A DNA stretch of 64,000 nucleotides from contig JAFDYT010000005.1 of NCBI GenBank assembly GCA_018266055.1, positions 186,001 to 250,000 on the forward strand, read 5' to 3'. Shown here piece by piece: positions 1 to 8,999 of the stretch (position 1 is its first letter; the number at the start of each line of letters is the position of its first letter). Under the pieces are notes generated by a model, which ran no database searches, was not told the origin of the DNA, and saw nothing but the letters and a program-made list of their open reading frames with translations. The DNA comes from Bacteroidota bacterium. GTDB taxonomy: Bacteria > Bacteroidota > Bacteroidia > Cytophagales > Cyclobacteriaceae. The translations under genes were made by a program, and so were the position numbers.

Positions 1-590
1 ACAACCTGGAGAAAACAAGAAAAGCCAACGACTCTCTCAGTAACAGCTTGGCGGAGCGCGAAAAGAAAGTGAAGGAACTTGAGCAAGTGCTGGCTAACAA
101 AGACAAGGCTGTGCAGGATTTGAAAAACAGAATCAGCAATGCCCTGTTGAATTTTAAAGAGAATGACCTTACCGTGAAAGTGAAGAACGGCAAAGTCTAC
201 GTGTCGCTCGCCGAGCAATTGCTGTTTGGCTCAGGCAGTATTGTAGTTGACAAGAAAGGCGTTGGCGCATTGCAGCAGCTGGCGAAGGCGATTAAAGATC
301 AAAAAGATATCAACGTGATGATTGAAGGACATACCGACAATGTGCCGATTGCGCAAGGCACCAAATACCTGGAAGACAACTGGGATCTTAGCGTGTTGCG
401 TGCTACTTCGATTACCAAAATATTAATCAAAGCCGGCATGTCGCCCAATCAGATTACATCGGCTGGTAAAGGAGAATTCTCTCCGATAGCCGCCAATGAC
501 AATCCGCAGAACAAACAAAAAAACCGGCGCACAGAAATTATCATTACGCCAAACCTGGATGAGCTCTTCAAAATTCTCGACGCAAATTAA
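1..590 (+). CDS. OmpA-family protein, C-terminal part (5' end outside window)
   Basis: The reading frame is open from base 3, so the gene begins upstream of the window; only about 195 residues are visible. The first ~55 visible residues are rich in Glu, Lys and Leu and read as a coiled coil. They are followed by an OmpA/MotB-type peptidoglycan-binding domain with the typical EGHTDN segment, the DLSVLRA stretch that holds the diaminopimelate-contacting Asp and Arg, and a final NRRTEI. Proteins of this layout sit in the outer membrane or periplasm and tie it to peptidoglycan. The TTG at 48 is not a convincing start because the frame stays open to its left. The domain call is firm; the role of the missing N-terminus is unknown. 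Confidence 0.88.
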   Translation, partial: NLEKTRKANDSLSNSLAEREKKVKELEQVLANKDKAVQDLKNRISNALLNFKENDLTVKVKNGKVYVSLAEQLLFGSGSIVVDKKGVGALQQLAKAIKDQKDINVMIEGHTDNVPIAQGTKYLEDNWDLSVLRATSITKILIKAGMSPNQITSAGKGEFSPIAANDNPQNKQKNRRTEIIITPNLDELFKILDAN

Positions 591-600
591 TTAATACCCC

Positions 601-765
601 ATGGGCAGACTCATTTCACTCCTTATTCTTGTTCTTGACATTGTTGTCATTCTTGATATTCTGAAAAGCAACAAAGACATGGAGAAGAAAGTGTTGTGGA
701 TTATTGTGGTAATTTTTCTTCCATTGCTTGGACCGGTTCTTTACTATCTTTTAGGAAAGAAATAA
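601..765 (+). CDS. Small membrane protein, PLDc_N-like (54 aa)
   Basis: A 54-residue frame starts at ATG 601, 10 bases after the preceding stop. It has two hydrophobic helices, about residues 4-19 and 32-50. The second has the pattern W-(hydrophobic)-LPLLGP-x-LYYLLGKK, which is the hallmark of the PLDc_N family (phospholipase D/cardiolipin synthase N-terminal membrane segment, also found as stand-alone peptides). Function of the stand-alone form is not known. It probably shares the transcript of the OmpA gene in front of it. Confidence 0.72.
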   Translation: MGRLISLLILVLDIVVILDILKSNKDMEKKVLWIIVVIFLPLLGPVLYYLLGKK

Positions 766-857
766 GGTGACCGAAGATTCTGCTTGTGCTAAGAACCAAA
801 TTGTTGTCCCTTAAGAAAAATTAATTTTTCATTCAGTTCAGCTTTAAGAAGCGCCAT

Positions 858-865
858 TATTTTTG
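858..865 (+). promoter_or_regulatory. Putative -7 box TATTTTTG
   Basis: Exact match to the Bacteroidota primary-sigma -7 consensus TAnnTTTG, 15 bases before the ATG at 881. No clear TTG -33 element at the usual distance. It supports ATG 881 as start rather than the upstream TTG at 863, which lies inside this box. Confidence 0.45.
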
Positions 866-880
866 GTGAAATTCTTATTC

Positions 881-2083
881 ATGAAATTCTTTCTGGGATT
901 ACTCTTGCTTCCGGTTTCGTTGTGGGCACAACCTCAGTTCGAAGTTCAGGAGTTTTCCGCCAAAGTGGTAGCGCTTCAGCCTGGGTTTAATTTTGCGTAT
1001 TCAAGAATCATGCTTCAGACTGGAAATGAAAAGGGGCTGTATCTTTTTCATCCCATCAACGGAGAGTTGTTTGTTCAGAAAGCAAAACCCGGTGCTGTGG
1101 TGGAGGTAAAGGCTAAAGTCTATCCACGCTCTCGCGAATTGATGAAAAGCCTTTCGAAGGAGAATCAGGAACTTTCATGGTATTTGAGTAGAGATGAAAT
1201 TCTTGAGATAAAATTCGATGACAATTGGGTTAAACTAAAAAAACCGGAAGGCAATTCTGAAACCAATGAAAGGAGTAGTGAGATATTTCTTGAAAAAGAA
1301 ATTCGTCAGGAGTATTTTCTGAATGGCCAAAAATTAGGATTGGTGTTTGATCGAGGTGCGGTAGCGTATGTGAATACCATAAACCCGATCACCAATTTTA
1401 TGGACTCAGTGGCGGTAGGCGACAAAACTTCTTTTGTGGGCCTGCTCCAAAAAAAATTACCTGGCTATGTCTATCCGATTGCAGGAGTGAAGCAAACCTA
1501 TTTTTATGTTCCCTTACGGAAAGAAAGCGGCCGCTGGCAAGCGTTGTTGTTCAAACAAAATCACGTGTGCATCGGTGCAAAGTTTAAAACAAATTCCGGA
1601 AAGGAAATTAGACTTTCATTCCCAAGCGATCATGCCATCAGGGTAAGGGAATTCCTAAAACCCGAAAAAGATCTTCGTATTTATTTTGGTCGATCCTATA
1701 ACATTGGCAAGATGGATTTGCCCGAATTACACGCCATCATTCAGGAGAAGGACACGCTATACATCAAAGAGTTTGGGTTCTATGGAGGCGCCGACGGCAA
1801 TCACGAACACGAAGAAGTGGAGATAGAGGGAAAAATCACCCGGATCAATAAATCAGAGAAAGGCAATGTGATGAACATTATTGTGGACACGAAGTATTAT
1901 GTGGAAATTGATGCGATGATGGCTCAACAACTGGGGTACTTGTTTAAGAAAGGAAAATCCGTCATCATCGCAGGAAAGGAACGCATCAAAAAAGTGGGAG
2001 AGATTTACAATAAAAACTATCAGATCATCACACCGGAAAAAATTTCAATTGACGGCAAAACCTTTTCAGCGTACACCCCATGA
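881..2083 (+). CDS. Unknown secreted protein upstream of OmpR/kinase pair
   Basis: About 400 residues from ATG 881. The N-terminus (MKFFLGLLLLPVSLWAQ) is a clear Sec signal peptide, so the protein is periplasmic or surface-located. I do not recognise a family. The start (FEVQEFSAKVVAL...) and the last ~85 residues (EIEGKITRINKSE...) both look like small beta-barrel or OB-like modules, and a His/Glu-rich HEHEEVEIE lies just before the C-terminal module. Its stop codon overlaps the start of the response regulator gene (ATGA), so the three genes are very likely one operon. The protein may be an input or output of that two-component system. That link is inference from coupling only. Confidence 0.8.
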   Translation: MKFFLGLLLLPVSLWAQPQFEVQEFSAKVVALQPGFNFAYSRIMLQTGNEKGLYLFHPINGELFVQKAKPGAVVEVKAKVYPRSRELMKSLSKENQELSWYLSRDEILEIKFDDNWVKLKKPEGNSETNERSSEIFLEKEIRQEYFLNGQKLGLVFDRGAVAYVNTINPITNFMDSVAVGDKTSFVGLLQKKLPGYVYPIAGVKQTYFYVPLRKESGRWQALLFKQNHVCIGAKFKTNSGKEIRLSFPSDHAIRVREFLKPEKDLRIYFGRSYNIGKMDLPELHAIIQEKDTLYIKEFGFYGGADGNHEHEEVEIEGKITRINKSEKGNVMNIIVDTKYYVEIDAMMAQQLGYLFKKGKSVIIAGKERIKKVGEIYNKNYQIITPEKISIDGKTFSAYTP

Positions 2084-2754
2084 AAATTCTCCTTGTAGAA
2101 GACGAACCTAAACTCAACGAGTTTGTAAAAAAAGGCCTGGAGCAAAACGGATATGTGGTAGATAGTGTGGCGAATGGATCGGATGCACTTCATCTCGCGG
2201 CGACTGAGCCTTACGATCTGGTGATCCTTGATTTGATGCTTCCAGGTCAAAGCGGTTTTGACGTGCTTGATAACCTCAAGCGATTTGACATACAAACGCC
2301 GGTAATGATCATGAGTGCGCTCAATAGTTCGGATCGGGTAATCGAAGGGCTTGACAAAGGCGCTGTGGATTACATCAAAAAGCCGTTTGACTTTGGGGAG
2401 TTTCTCGCGCGGATTCGGGCCGTGACGCGCAAAGGAAATGCCCGAAACTTTACCAGATACAAAGTAGGAAACCTGGAGATGGACTTGCTTTCTCGTAAGG
2501 TAATGTCGCATCAAAATGAAATCCTGCTCACCAAGAGAGAATTTTCAATTCTAGAATTGCTGGTAACGAACTGTAATCGTGTTGTATCAAAAACAGAATT
2601 GGCTGAAAAAGTGTGGGAGGTAAATTTTGATATGGGCAGCAATGTGATTGAAGTTCACCTGTCGCAGTTGCGCAAAAAATTAGGAGGCACCGATCTCATC
2701 CAAACAAAAGTCGGTGTGGGTTATTATATTGAAGGAGAATTAACCAAAGACTAA
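2080..2754 (+). CDS. OmpR/PhoB-family response regulator
   Basis: 224 residues. An N-terminal receiver domain (about 1-115) has the acidic pair in LLVEDEP, the phospho-acceptor Asp51 in LVILDLMLPG and the conserved Lys in IKKPFD. The C-terminal winged helix (about 125-222) has the OmpR pattern LLTKREFSILELLV...VIEVHLSQLRKKL...IQTKVGVGYY. It is a DNA-binding transcription factor phosphorylated by the kinase encoded 3 bases downstream. Start ATG 2080 overlaps the upstream stop by four bases, implying translational coupling. Its target genes cannot be read from the sequence. Confidence 0.95.
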   Translation: MKILLVEDEPKLNEFVKKGLEQNGYVVDSVANGSDALHLAATEPYDLVILDLMLPGQSGFDVLDNLKRFDIQTPVMIMSALNSSDRVIEGLDKGAVDYIKKPFDFGEFLARIRAVTRKGNARNFTRYKVGNLEMDLLSRKVMSHQNEILLTKREFSILELLVTNCNRVVSKTELAEKVWEVNFDMGSNVIEVHLSQLRKKLGGTDLIQTKVGVGYYIEGELTKD

Positions 2755-2757
2755 AGC

Positions 2758-4059
2758 TTGGCAAAATTTCTCTATGGCATTCAGGGCAAAACCGCCTTTA
2801 TTTTCATTGGTGTTTTTGTCATCATTATTCTTCCGGTAAACTATCTCATTTATTCTAATGTAAAGCGGCTGTTAATCGAAGCCGATACGCGCGAACTTCA
2901 AGCCGAAGGCGAAAAACTTTTTAGTCAGGTAAAACTCGATCCGCCGGTGTTTCCTTTGCCACCGCTTGGCTACTCGGTTTACCTTCAGGCGGGCAACGAG
3001 CTAAGGACAGATTCCGTTTTTGCTTCGCACGACTTTCCTGTGGAATTCGCCTTTACGCGTCAATCCATGGTGGAGATTGATACGTTCAAGATTATCACGC
3101 TGACTCGACCGCAGGAGTATGGCAATGGTCAGTTGTTTTTTTCGGTGGGCAAGAGCAATCGCCATTTGCGAGGACAAATTGGCGAATTGCAAACGTATCT
3201 TTTTACAGCCAATGGAATTTCGATTCTTATCGCAGGACTGCTCGTTTATTTTGTGTCGGGCTACACGTTGCGACCAATAAAAAAAATCATTCAGGTAGCG
3301 CAAAAGATCAACGCTTCCAAAAGCATCGAGCGCGTGCCCGTGCCGGTATCGGCGGATGAAAACCGCGAACTGGCCATGACCATCAATGATATGCTGGCGC
3401 GTATTGAACATTCAATTGTACACCAGACAAATTTTTTTGCATCGGCGGCGCATGAATTACGAACGCCCCTGGCGGTGATGAAAGCGGAGCTCACCCTCGC
3501 AAAGGACGAGAAGCGTTGGCACAGTATGCTGAAGGAACTGGAGCGGCTGGAGCGAACCGTGAATGATTTTCTGATGATCAGCGAACTGAAGTCGGCTACG
3601 CTCACGATCCGAAAAAAGAAAGTTGAATTGGATGAGCTTTTATTTTCAGCGCTCAAAAAAATAAAATACCTGAGCGAAGAGCGTAAGTCGAAGGTGCAGA
3701 TTCTTTTGCAGGAAGAGAATATCGACTACAGCATTGATGTGGACGAGGATAAGATGGAGAATGTTTTTATCAACCTGATTGAAAATGCGATCAAGTATTC
3801 GCCGGAAGGCTCGCCCGTGCAGGTGCGACTCCGGCACGACCGCGGATTTGCCGTAGAGATCGTTAACCCGATTCATCAGGAAGTGACTGACCCGGAGCGG
3901 CTCAAAAAAGAATTTGTGAAAGCCGAGGAACTCAGCGCAGGCGCGGGCATGGGCTTATGGATTGCCAACGAGATCATTAGCCTCCATGGCGGAAGCCTGA
4001 CGCTGGCGTGCAAAGACCTGTCGTTTTTTGTGACTGTTCACATCCCTGCCGGCCAATAA
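2758..4059 (+). CDS. Membrane sensor histidine kinase, partner of the OmpR-type regulator
   Basis: 433 residues from a TTG codon at 2758, three bases after the regulator stop. No ATG occurs before the first membrane helix, so a TTG start is the best choice. Two membrane helices (about 12-33 and 148-169) flank a ~110-residue periplasmic sensor region. They are followed by a HAMP linker, the H-box with His232 in AAHELRTPLAV, and a HATPase_c domain with the N-box (NLIENAIKYSPEG) and a GAGMGLWIANEII glycine segment. The D-box is poorly conserved (IVNPIHQE), so the ATP lid is somewhat divergent. It should autophosphorylate and pass phosphate to the regulator at 2080-2754. The stimulus is unknown. 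Confidence 0.92.
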   Translation: MAKFLYGIQGKTAFIFIGVFVIIILPVNYLIYSNVKRLLIEADTRELQAEGEKLFSQVKLDPPVFPLPPLGYSVYLQAGNELRTDSVFASHDFPVEFAFTRQSMVEIDTFKIITLTRPQEYGNGQLFFSVGKSNRHLRGQIGELQTYLFTANGISILIAGLLVYFVSGYTLRPIKKIIQVAQKINASKSIERVPVPVSADENRELAMTINDMLARIEHSIVHQTNFFASAAHELRTPLAVMKAELTLAKDEKRWHSMLKELERLERTVNDFLMISELKSATLTIRKKKVELDELLFSALKKIKYLSEERKSKVQILLQEENIDYSIDVDEDKMENVFINLIENAIKYSPEGSPVQVRLRHDRGFAVEIVNPIHQEVTDPERLKKEFVKAEELSAGAGMGLWIANEIISLHGGSLTLACKDLSFFVTVHIPAGQ

Positions 4060-4098
4060 AAAACCATCGATCAATTGCCCTTCACTACCGGCGATTGC

Positions 4099-4106
4099 TA
4101 TCTTTA
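4099..4106 (+). promoter_or_regulatory. Putative -7 box TATCTTTA for mtgA
   Basis: TATCTTTA differs from TAnnTTTG at the last base only. A TTG lies 21 bases upstream (4075-4077), within the 17-23 base spacing described for Flavobacterium promoters. The box ends 15 bases before the mtgA ATG at 4122. Confidence 0.4.
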
Positions 4107-4121
4107 GACTTTGTCTATTGC

Positions 4122-4817
4122 ATGGCTTCCATATTTGCATCTAAATGGTTTAAAAGAATCAGGAAAGTCTTTCTGATTCTGTTCGTCGCACAATTGGTGT
4201 ATATCATTTTGTTGAAGTGGATTGATCCGCCGATTACGGCAACTCAACTTTCGAATTGGATCAGTGGCCCCGGATTGAAAAGAGATTACGTCAACTTCAG
4301 CGAGATGTCTCCAAACATTCGCCTGGCGGTGATGGCATCGGAAGATCAATTGTTTCCTGATCACAATGGATTTGATGTGACGAGCATTAAACAGGCGTTG
4401 GCAGAGAAAGGAAAGAAGCGTGCACGGGTGCGCGGCGCTTCCACCATCAGTCAGCAAGTGGCAAAAAATGTTTTCCTCTGGCAAGGCCGGAGTTGGATTC
4501 GCAAAGGGCTTGAAGTGTACTTCACGTTTATGATCGAACTTGTCTGGGGCAAGAAACGGATTCTCGAAGTGTACCTCAACGTCATTGAAATGGGCCCTGG
4601 CATTTTTGGAATTGAAGCCGCCTCACAAACGTACTTTAAAAAGCCGGCCAAAAAACTTTCACGTGCCGAAGCCGCCATGATCGCCGGCTGTTTGCCGAAT
4701 CCCAAAAAGATAAGGGTTCAACCGCCGTCGTCATACACATTGAAACGCTATCCGCAGATTATGACGCAGATGGGATTTTTGGAACCCGTAGAAGAAATTC
4801 AGGAATTGCTCAAGTAG
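4122..4817 (+). CDS. mtgA: Monofunctional peptidoglycan glycosyltransferase MtgA
   Basis: 231 residues from ATG 4122, close to the usual ~240 of MtgA. After a short basic stretch comes one membrane anchor (about 14-33), then a GT51 domain. It contains the catalytic Glu motif ASEDQLFPDHNGFD, the GASTISQQVAKNVFLW block, and the second Glu region KKRILEVYLNVIEMGPGIFGIEAAS, as well as the LSRAEAAMIAGCLPNP segment. It polymerises lipid II into glycan strands at the inner membrane without transpeptidase activity. The open frame extends back into the kinase gene, but the ATG at 4122 after a promoter-like box gives the family-typical N-terminus. Confidence 0.94.
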   Translation: MASIFASKWFKRIRKVFLILFVAQLVYIILLKWIDPPITATQLSNWISGPGLKRDYVNFSEMSPNIRLAVMASEDQLFPDHNGFDVTSIKQALAEKGKKRARVRGASTISQQVAKNVFLWQGRSWIRKGLEVYFTFMIELVWGKKRILEVYLNVIEMGPGIFGIEAASQTYFKKPAKKLSRAEAAMIAGCLPNPKKIRVQPPSSYTLKRYPQIMTQMGFLEPVEEIQELLK

Positions 4818-4820
4818 AAA

Positions 4821-6041
4821 TCAGAGATAACTCAACCACCATTTTTGGTGAGTGGTTTTGTAGGCATCGTATTTTTTGCACACGGGGAATAACAGCACCA
4901 CCACAACGATCCATACTAGATAAACACCCAACAATCCAAACCCAAATCCATTCGGTTTGAAGAAGAAAGGATTGTTTGGTGAGCTAATGTCAGCATTTCC
5001 AAATCCTTGTGCGTAAAACACGGCCACGCCAAGCAGGTGAATCAAGTATAAATGCAGTACATAATACAGCATGGCCACGCGCCCAAAGACTGCCATCACA
5101 CCTGTGAATTTATTTTGGATACGTTCGATGAGCGCCAGCGCAATCATGCCTGCGCCGAGCGTAAGGCAAAGAAATAAAAGTGAAGGAGGATATTTATTCA
5201 CATTCAAAAACGAAAGGAACGTATACACGGCGCCACGCGATTGACTTGCCCAGGGAACAGGATCGCCATAAAAATTTACCAGCCGCAGCAATACAAACAG
5301 AAAGAGAGCAGACCACCCAAGGCGATGAAGTGTGTTTATTCTTTGTTGAGACTCGACTCCTTTTTCAAACAGTTTTCCGAAACAGAAGCCAAGCAGCATC
5401 ACACCCGTCCACGGTAGAAATGAATAAACGATGATCGCAACGTGGTTCGGCGCAAAATTGATAATCGAAAAATCAGCGAAGTAGATTAATTCTGAAAGTG
5501 TGCCTCCGTGCAAGGTCGAAGCGATGGCAGGAAAATCCATCAGGTTATGTCCGACTACGATGATTAGCCCAATTGTAAAAATTAATTTGTAGGGCAGATG
5601 GATGAGCAATCCAAGGATGATCATACTGATACCGATTGCCCAGATCACTTGTAGGATGATCACATTATAAAATGGATTGTACGTCCAGCCTAACGTTACG
5701 ATGGTCACCTCCAGAATGAGTAACCACAGGCCACGCTTGAAGAGAAATGCGCTTAGTTCGCTTTTCGACTTTCGTTGACTGACCAAATAAATGGACGTGC
5801 CGGCCAGGAACACAAAAATGGGTGCGCAAAAATGAGTGATCCAGCGCGTGAAAAACAGCAGTGGGTAGGTCGTTTCCATGTTGGTTGGGTTCAGGGCAGC
5901 GTCGGCTGCTTTACCCAGATCGGCGCGGTGAAAAAAATCGCGCACGTGGTCCAGCGCCATGATCACCATGGCCATTCCGCGAAGGATATCAATCGATTGG
6001 ATCCGGATTTTAGGAGTGGCAGAAACGGTCATGGGTGGCAA
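4821..6041 (-). CDS. Multipass membrane protein, DUF1624/acyltransferase-like
   Basis: 406 residues. The N-terminus has the family signature RIQSIDILRGMAMVIMALDHVRDFF seen in DUF1624 and heparan-glucosaminide acetyltransferase-like proteins (the pattern is quoted as separate parts: SIDILRGMAMV and MALDHVRDFF). About ten hydrophobic helices follow, ending in a basic tail. Related proteins transfer acyl groups across or at the inner membrane onto sugars; the substrate here is not known. It ends 3 bases from the convergent mtgA stop and is monocistronic. Start is the ATG at 6041 or the second at 6032. Confidence 0.82.
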   Translation of the reverse strand: MPPMTVSATPKIRIQSIDILRGMAMVIMALDHVRDFFHRADLGKAADAALNPTNMETTYPLLFFTRWITHFCAPIFVFLAGTSIYLVSQRKSKSELSAFLFKRGLWLLILEVTIVTLGWTYNPFYNVIILQVIWAIGISMIILGLLIHLPYKLIFTIGLIIVVGHNLMDFPAIASTLHGGTLSELIYFADFSIINFAPNHVAIIVYSFLPWTGVMLLGFCFGKLFEKGVESQQRINTLHRLGWSALFLFVLLRLVNFYGDPVPWASQSRGAVYTFLSFLNVNKYPPSLLFLCLTLGAGMIALALIERIQNKFTGVMAVFGRVAMLYYVLHLYLIHLLGVAVFYAQGFGNADISSPNNPFFFKPNGFGFGLLGVYLVWIVVVVLLFPVCKKYDAYKTTHQKWWLSYL

Positions 6042-6152
6042 AATCTAATAATGAGTGTTCAATTAAATCAATCCGGTGGGCTAATGCCAGTTTTGCCCTG
6101 AATTTCCTGCAGGAATGCTGAATTTTTAATTTCTAAACACGTGCTTTCTGGC

Positions 6153-6160
6153 TACCTTTG
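6153..6160 (+). promoter_or_regulatory. Putative -7 box TACCTTTG for lepA
   Basis: Perfect TAnnTTTG match 22 bases before ATG 6183. Because transcription would begin near 6164, the longer open frame starting with GTG 6141 cannot be the translated form. Confidence 0.55.
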
Positions 6161-6182
6161 CGGCTTAAATCAACAGGAAAGA

Positions 6183-7976
6183 ATGGCTGGCATGGATAAC
6201 ATCCGCAACTTTTGCATTATAGCGCACATCGACCACGGAAAAAGCACGCTGGCAGACCGGCTTTTGGAGTTTACCGGTACGGTTTCTAATCGTCAGATGC
6301 AGGCTCAGGTACTTGATAACATGGACCTGGAGCGCGAAAAAGGCATCACCATCAAGTCGCACGCCATTCAGATGATCTATAAATTTGAAGGCAAAGAATA
6401 CATCCTTAACCTGATTGACACCCCCGGCCACGTCGACTTTTCGTACGAAGTGAGCCGCTCGATTGCCGCCTGCGAAGGCGCGCTCCTAATCGTGGACGCC
6501 GCCCAGGGTATCCAGGCACAAACCATTTCAAACTTGTACCTCGCCCTTGAGCACAACCTGGAGATCATTCCGGTGTTGAATAAAATTGATTTGCCCGCTG
6601 CCATGCCCGAAGAAGTGACAGATCAGATTGTGGATCTGATCGGCTGCTCGCGCGATGCGGTCATCAAAGCCAGTGCGAAAGAAGGTATTGGCATCGAAGA
6701 AATTTTAATTGCGGCAGTGAAAAGAATTCCGGCGCCCAAAGGCGACCCGAAGGCACCTCTGCAAGCCATGATCTTCGACTCAGTTTTTAATTCCTTCCGG
6801 GGAATTGAAGTGTACTACCGCGTATTCAACGGCACCATGCGCAAAAACGACCTTATCAAATTTGTGAATGCCGACAAGCAATATGGTGCCGACGAAATTG
6901 GCGTTCTCAAACTTGATAAGCTTCCGCAGAATGAAATCAGCGCAGGTAATGTGGGCTATTTGATTTCTGGAATCAAGGTTGCGAAAGAAGTAAAAGTAGG
7001 TGATACCATCACGCTGGTAGATAACCCCGGCGAAGCCATCAAAGGTTTTGAAGACGTGAAGCCGATGGTGTTTGCAGGAATCTATCCGGTGGATACATCG
7101 GAGTTTGAAGAGCTTCGCGCATCGATGGAGAAACTTCAGTTGAACGACGCGTCGCTGGTATGGGAGCCAGAAACATCGGCAGCGCTTGGCTTTGGTTTCC
7201 GTTGCGGATTTTTAGGAATGCTGCACATGGAAATTGTACAGGAGCGGTTGGAACGCGAGTTTAACATGACGGTGATTACCACGGTTCCTTCGGTACAGTT
7301 CAAGGCCACACTCACCAACGGAAAGACAGTGCTGATCAATGCACCCTCTGAAATGCCCGACCCCACAACCGTGGATTTTATTGAAGAACCTTTTATTCGT
7401 GCACAGATTATTTCTAAATCGGATTTCATTGGCCCGATCATTAGCTTGTGTATGGACAAGCGCGGTCAGATCAAAAATCAGATTTACCTCACCGCCGACC
7501 GCGTGGAGCTGACGTTCGAAATGCCTTTGGCCGAAATCGTATTTGATTTTTTCGACAAGCTCAAAACCATTTCGAAAGGATACGCCTCGCTTGATTATCA
7601 CCTCATCGACATGCGCGAAAGCGACATGGTAAAACTCGATGTACAGTTGAATGGAGAAAAAATTGATGCGCTATCTGCCATCGTACACCGCAACAAAGCG
7701 CAGGAGTGGGGCAGAAAGCTTTGTGAAAAATTAAAGGAGCTTATACCGCGTCACATGTTTGAAGTGGCTATTCAAGCGGCGATCGGTCAGAAAATTATTG
7801 CCCGTGAAACGCTGAGTGCTATTCGCAAAAACGTGTTGGCAAAATGTTACGGTGGTGATATTTCGCGTAAGCGCAAATTGTTGGAGAAACAGAAAAAAGG
7901 AAAGAAGCGCATGCGCCAGGTGGGAAATGTAGAGATTCCGCAAGAAGCGTTTATGGCGGTGTTGAAAATTGAATAA
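6183..7976 (+). CDS. lepA: Elongation factor 4 (LepA)
   Basis: 597 residues from ATG 6183, or 594 from ATG 6192, matching the ~600 of the family. The translation GTPase domain opens with [21 protein letters not shown] (P-loop AHIDHGKST), then the switch [10 protein letters not shown] and the NKIDLP specificity motif. EF-G-like domains II, III and V follow, and the LepA-specific C-terminal domain has [16 protein letters not shown] and the [20 protein letters not shown] stretch. The factor binds stalled or late-assembling ribosomes and can back-translocate them. The AGGAAAG before 6183 is one of the few purine-rich leaders in the window. Confidence 0.98.
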   Translation: MAGMDNIRNFCIIAHIDHGKSTLADRLLEFTGTVSNRQMQAQVLDNMDLEREKGITIKSHAIQMIYKFEGKEYILNLIDTPGHVDFSYEVSRSIAACEGALLIVDAAQGIQAQTISNLYLALEHNLEIIPVLNKIDLPAAMPEEVTDQIVDLIGCSRDAVIKASAKEGIGIEEILIAAVKRIPAPKGDPKAPLQAMIFDSVFNSFRGIEVYYRVFNGTMRKNDLIKFVNADKQYGADEIGVLKLDKLPQNEISAGNVGYLISGIKVAKEVKVGDTITLVDNPGEAIKGFEDVKPMVFAGIYPVDTSEFEELRASMEKLQLNDASLVWEPETSAALGFGFRCGFLGMLHMEIVQERLEREFNMTVITTVPSVQFKATLTNGKTVLINAPSEMPDPTTVDFIEEPFIRAQIISKSDFIGPIISLCMDKRGQIKNQIYLTADRVELTFEMPLAEIVFDFFDKLKTISKGYASLDYHLIDMRESDMVKLDVQLNGEKIDALSAIVHRNKAQEWGRKLCEKLKELIPRHMFEVAIQAAIGQKIIARETLSAIRKNVLAKCYGGDISRKRKLLEKQKKGKKRMRQVGNVEIPQEAFMAVLKIE

Positions 7977-8045
7977 ACCTGAAAGGTAGTTCGAGAATAC
8001 GTTTACTCCCCACGAGGAATTTGATATCTAAAACTGTATTGCTTA

Positions 8046-8933
8046 ATGGCTGACTCAACATCTTATACGATCATTGACGGACGGAAAATCTCTACCGACA
8101 TCAAAGCGGAGATTACACAAAAAGTAATCGAGCGCAAAGCTGCCGGTAAGAAAGTGCCGCACCTGGCCATCATTCTGGTAGGCGATGACGGCGCCAGCCA
8201 AACCTATGTGGACCACAAGGTAAAAGCCTGCAAAGAAGTTGGGTTTCACTACACCATGATGCGCTTTGCCGATACCATCAGCGAAGACAAACTGATGAAG
8301 CACATCGATCAGGTGAACCGCGACGAAGATGTGGATGGATTTATCGTGCAGTTGCCTTTGCCTGCCAATATTAGCGTTGAACGCATCACTGAGAAAATTC
8401 GCCCCGATAAAGATGTCGATGGATTTACCAATCGGAACTTTGGAAGTATAGTTTCCAAAAATCCGTTACTGCTTCCGGCTACACCGTTTGGCGTGATGGA
8501 ATTATTGAAGCGTTATAACATTCCCACCGAAGGAAAAAATTGTGTAGTGGTTGGCGCCAGCCGCCTTGTTGGTGCGCCGCTCAGCATGATGCTGGTGGAA
8601 GAAGGCAAAGCCACCGTGACCATCTGTCACAAATACACGAAGGATTTAAAAATGTACACGCTTCACGCGGATATTTTAGTAGCGGCCGTAGGAAAACCTG
8701 GCCTCATCACCGCCGACATGGTGAAAGAAGGTGCCGTGGTGATCGACGTAGGCACTACACGTGTGGAAGGGCCGCAATTCAAAAATGGGTATGCGTTGAA
8801 GGGCGACGTTGATTTTAAAGAAGTCGCGCCAAAGGCATCATTCATCACACCGGTGCCGGGAGGCGTTGGCCCGATGACGATTGCTTCGCTTTTGCTCAAT
8901 ACGCTTCGCGCCACCGAATTGCGTAATCCATAA
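8046..8933 (+). CDS. folD: Bifunctional methylene-THF dehydrogenase/cyclohydrolase FolD
   Basis: 295 residues from ATG 8046. It interconverts 5,10-methylene-, methenyl- and 10-formyl-tetrahydrofolate in the cytosol with NADP. Visible signatures are the catalytic Tyr/Lys region TYVDHKVKACKEVGF (about 58-72), VDGFIVQLPLP (about 99-109), the Rossmann segment CVVVGASRLVGAPLSMML (about 165-182), and the C-terminal PVPGGVGPMTIASLL. Nearby queE, queD and the pabB/pabC pair mean that several pterin and folate genes lie within a few kilobases. Confidence 0.97.
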   Translation: MADSTSYTIIDGRKISTDIKAEITQKVIERKAAGKKVPHLAIILVGDDGASQTYVDHKVKACKEVGFHYTMMRFADTISEDKLMKHIDQVNRDEDVDGFIVQLPLPANISVERITEKIRPDKDVDGFTNRNFGSIVSKNPLLLPATPFGVMELLKRYNIPTEGKNCVVVGASRLVGAPLSMMLVEEGKATVTICHKYTKDLKMYTLHADILVAAVGKPGLITADMVKEGAVVIDVGTTRVEGPQFKNGYALKGDVDFKEVAPKASFITPVPGGVGPMTIASLLLNTLRATELRNP

Positions 8934-8999
8934 TTAGGAATAGAATTTTCAAACTGCGGCGATTAGCAGATCACGATTAACGATAACTCACTAAGCGCA

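Noticed and set aside
6141-6182. GTG start for lepA at 6141
   Set aside because: The frame here contains the -7 box TACCTTTG; the family N-terminus begins at 6183/6192.
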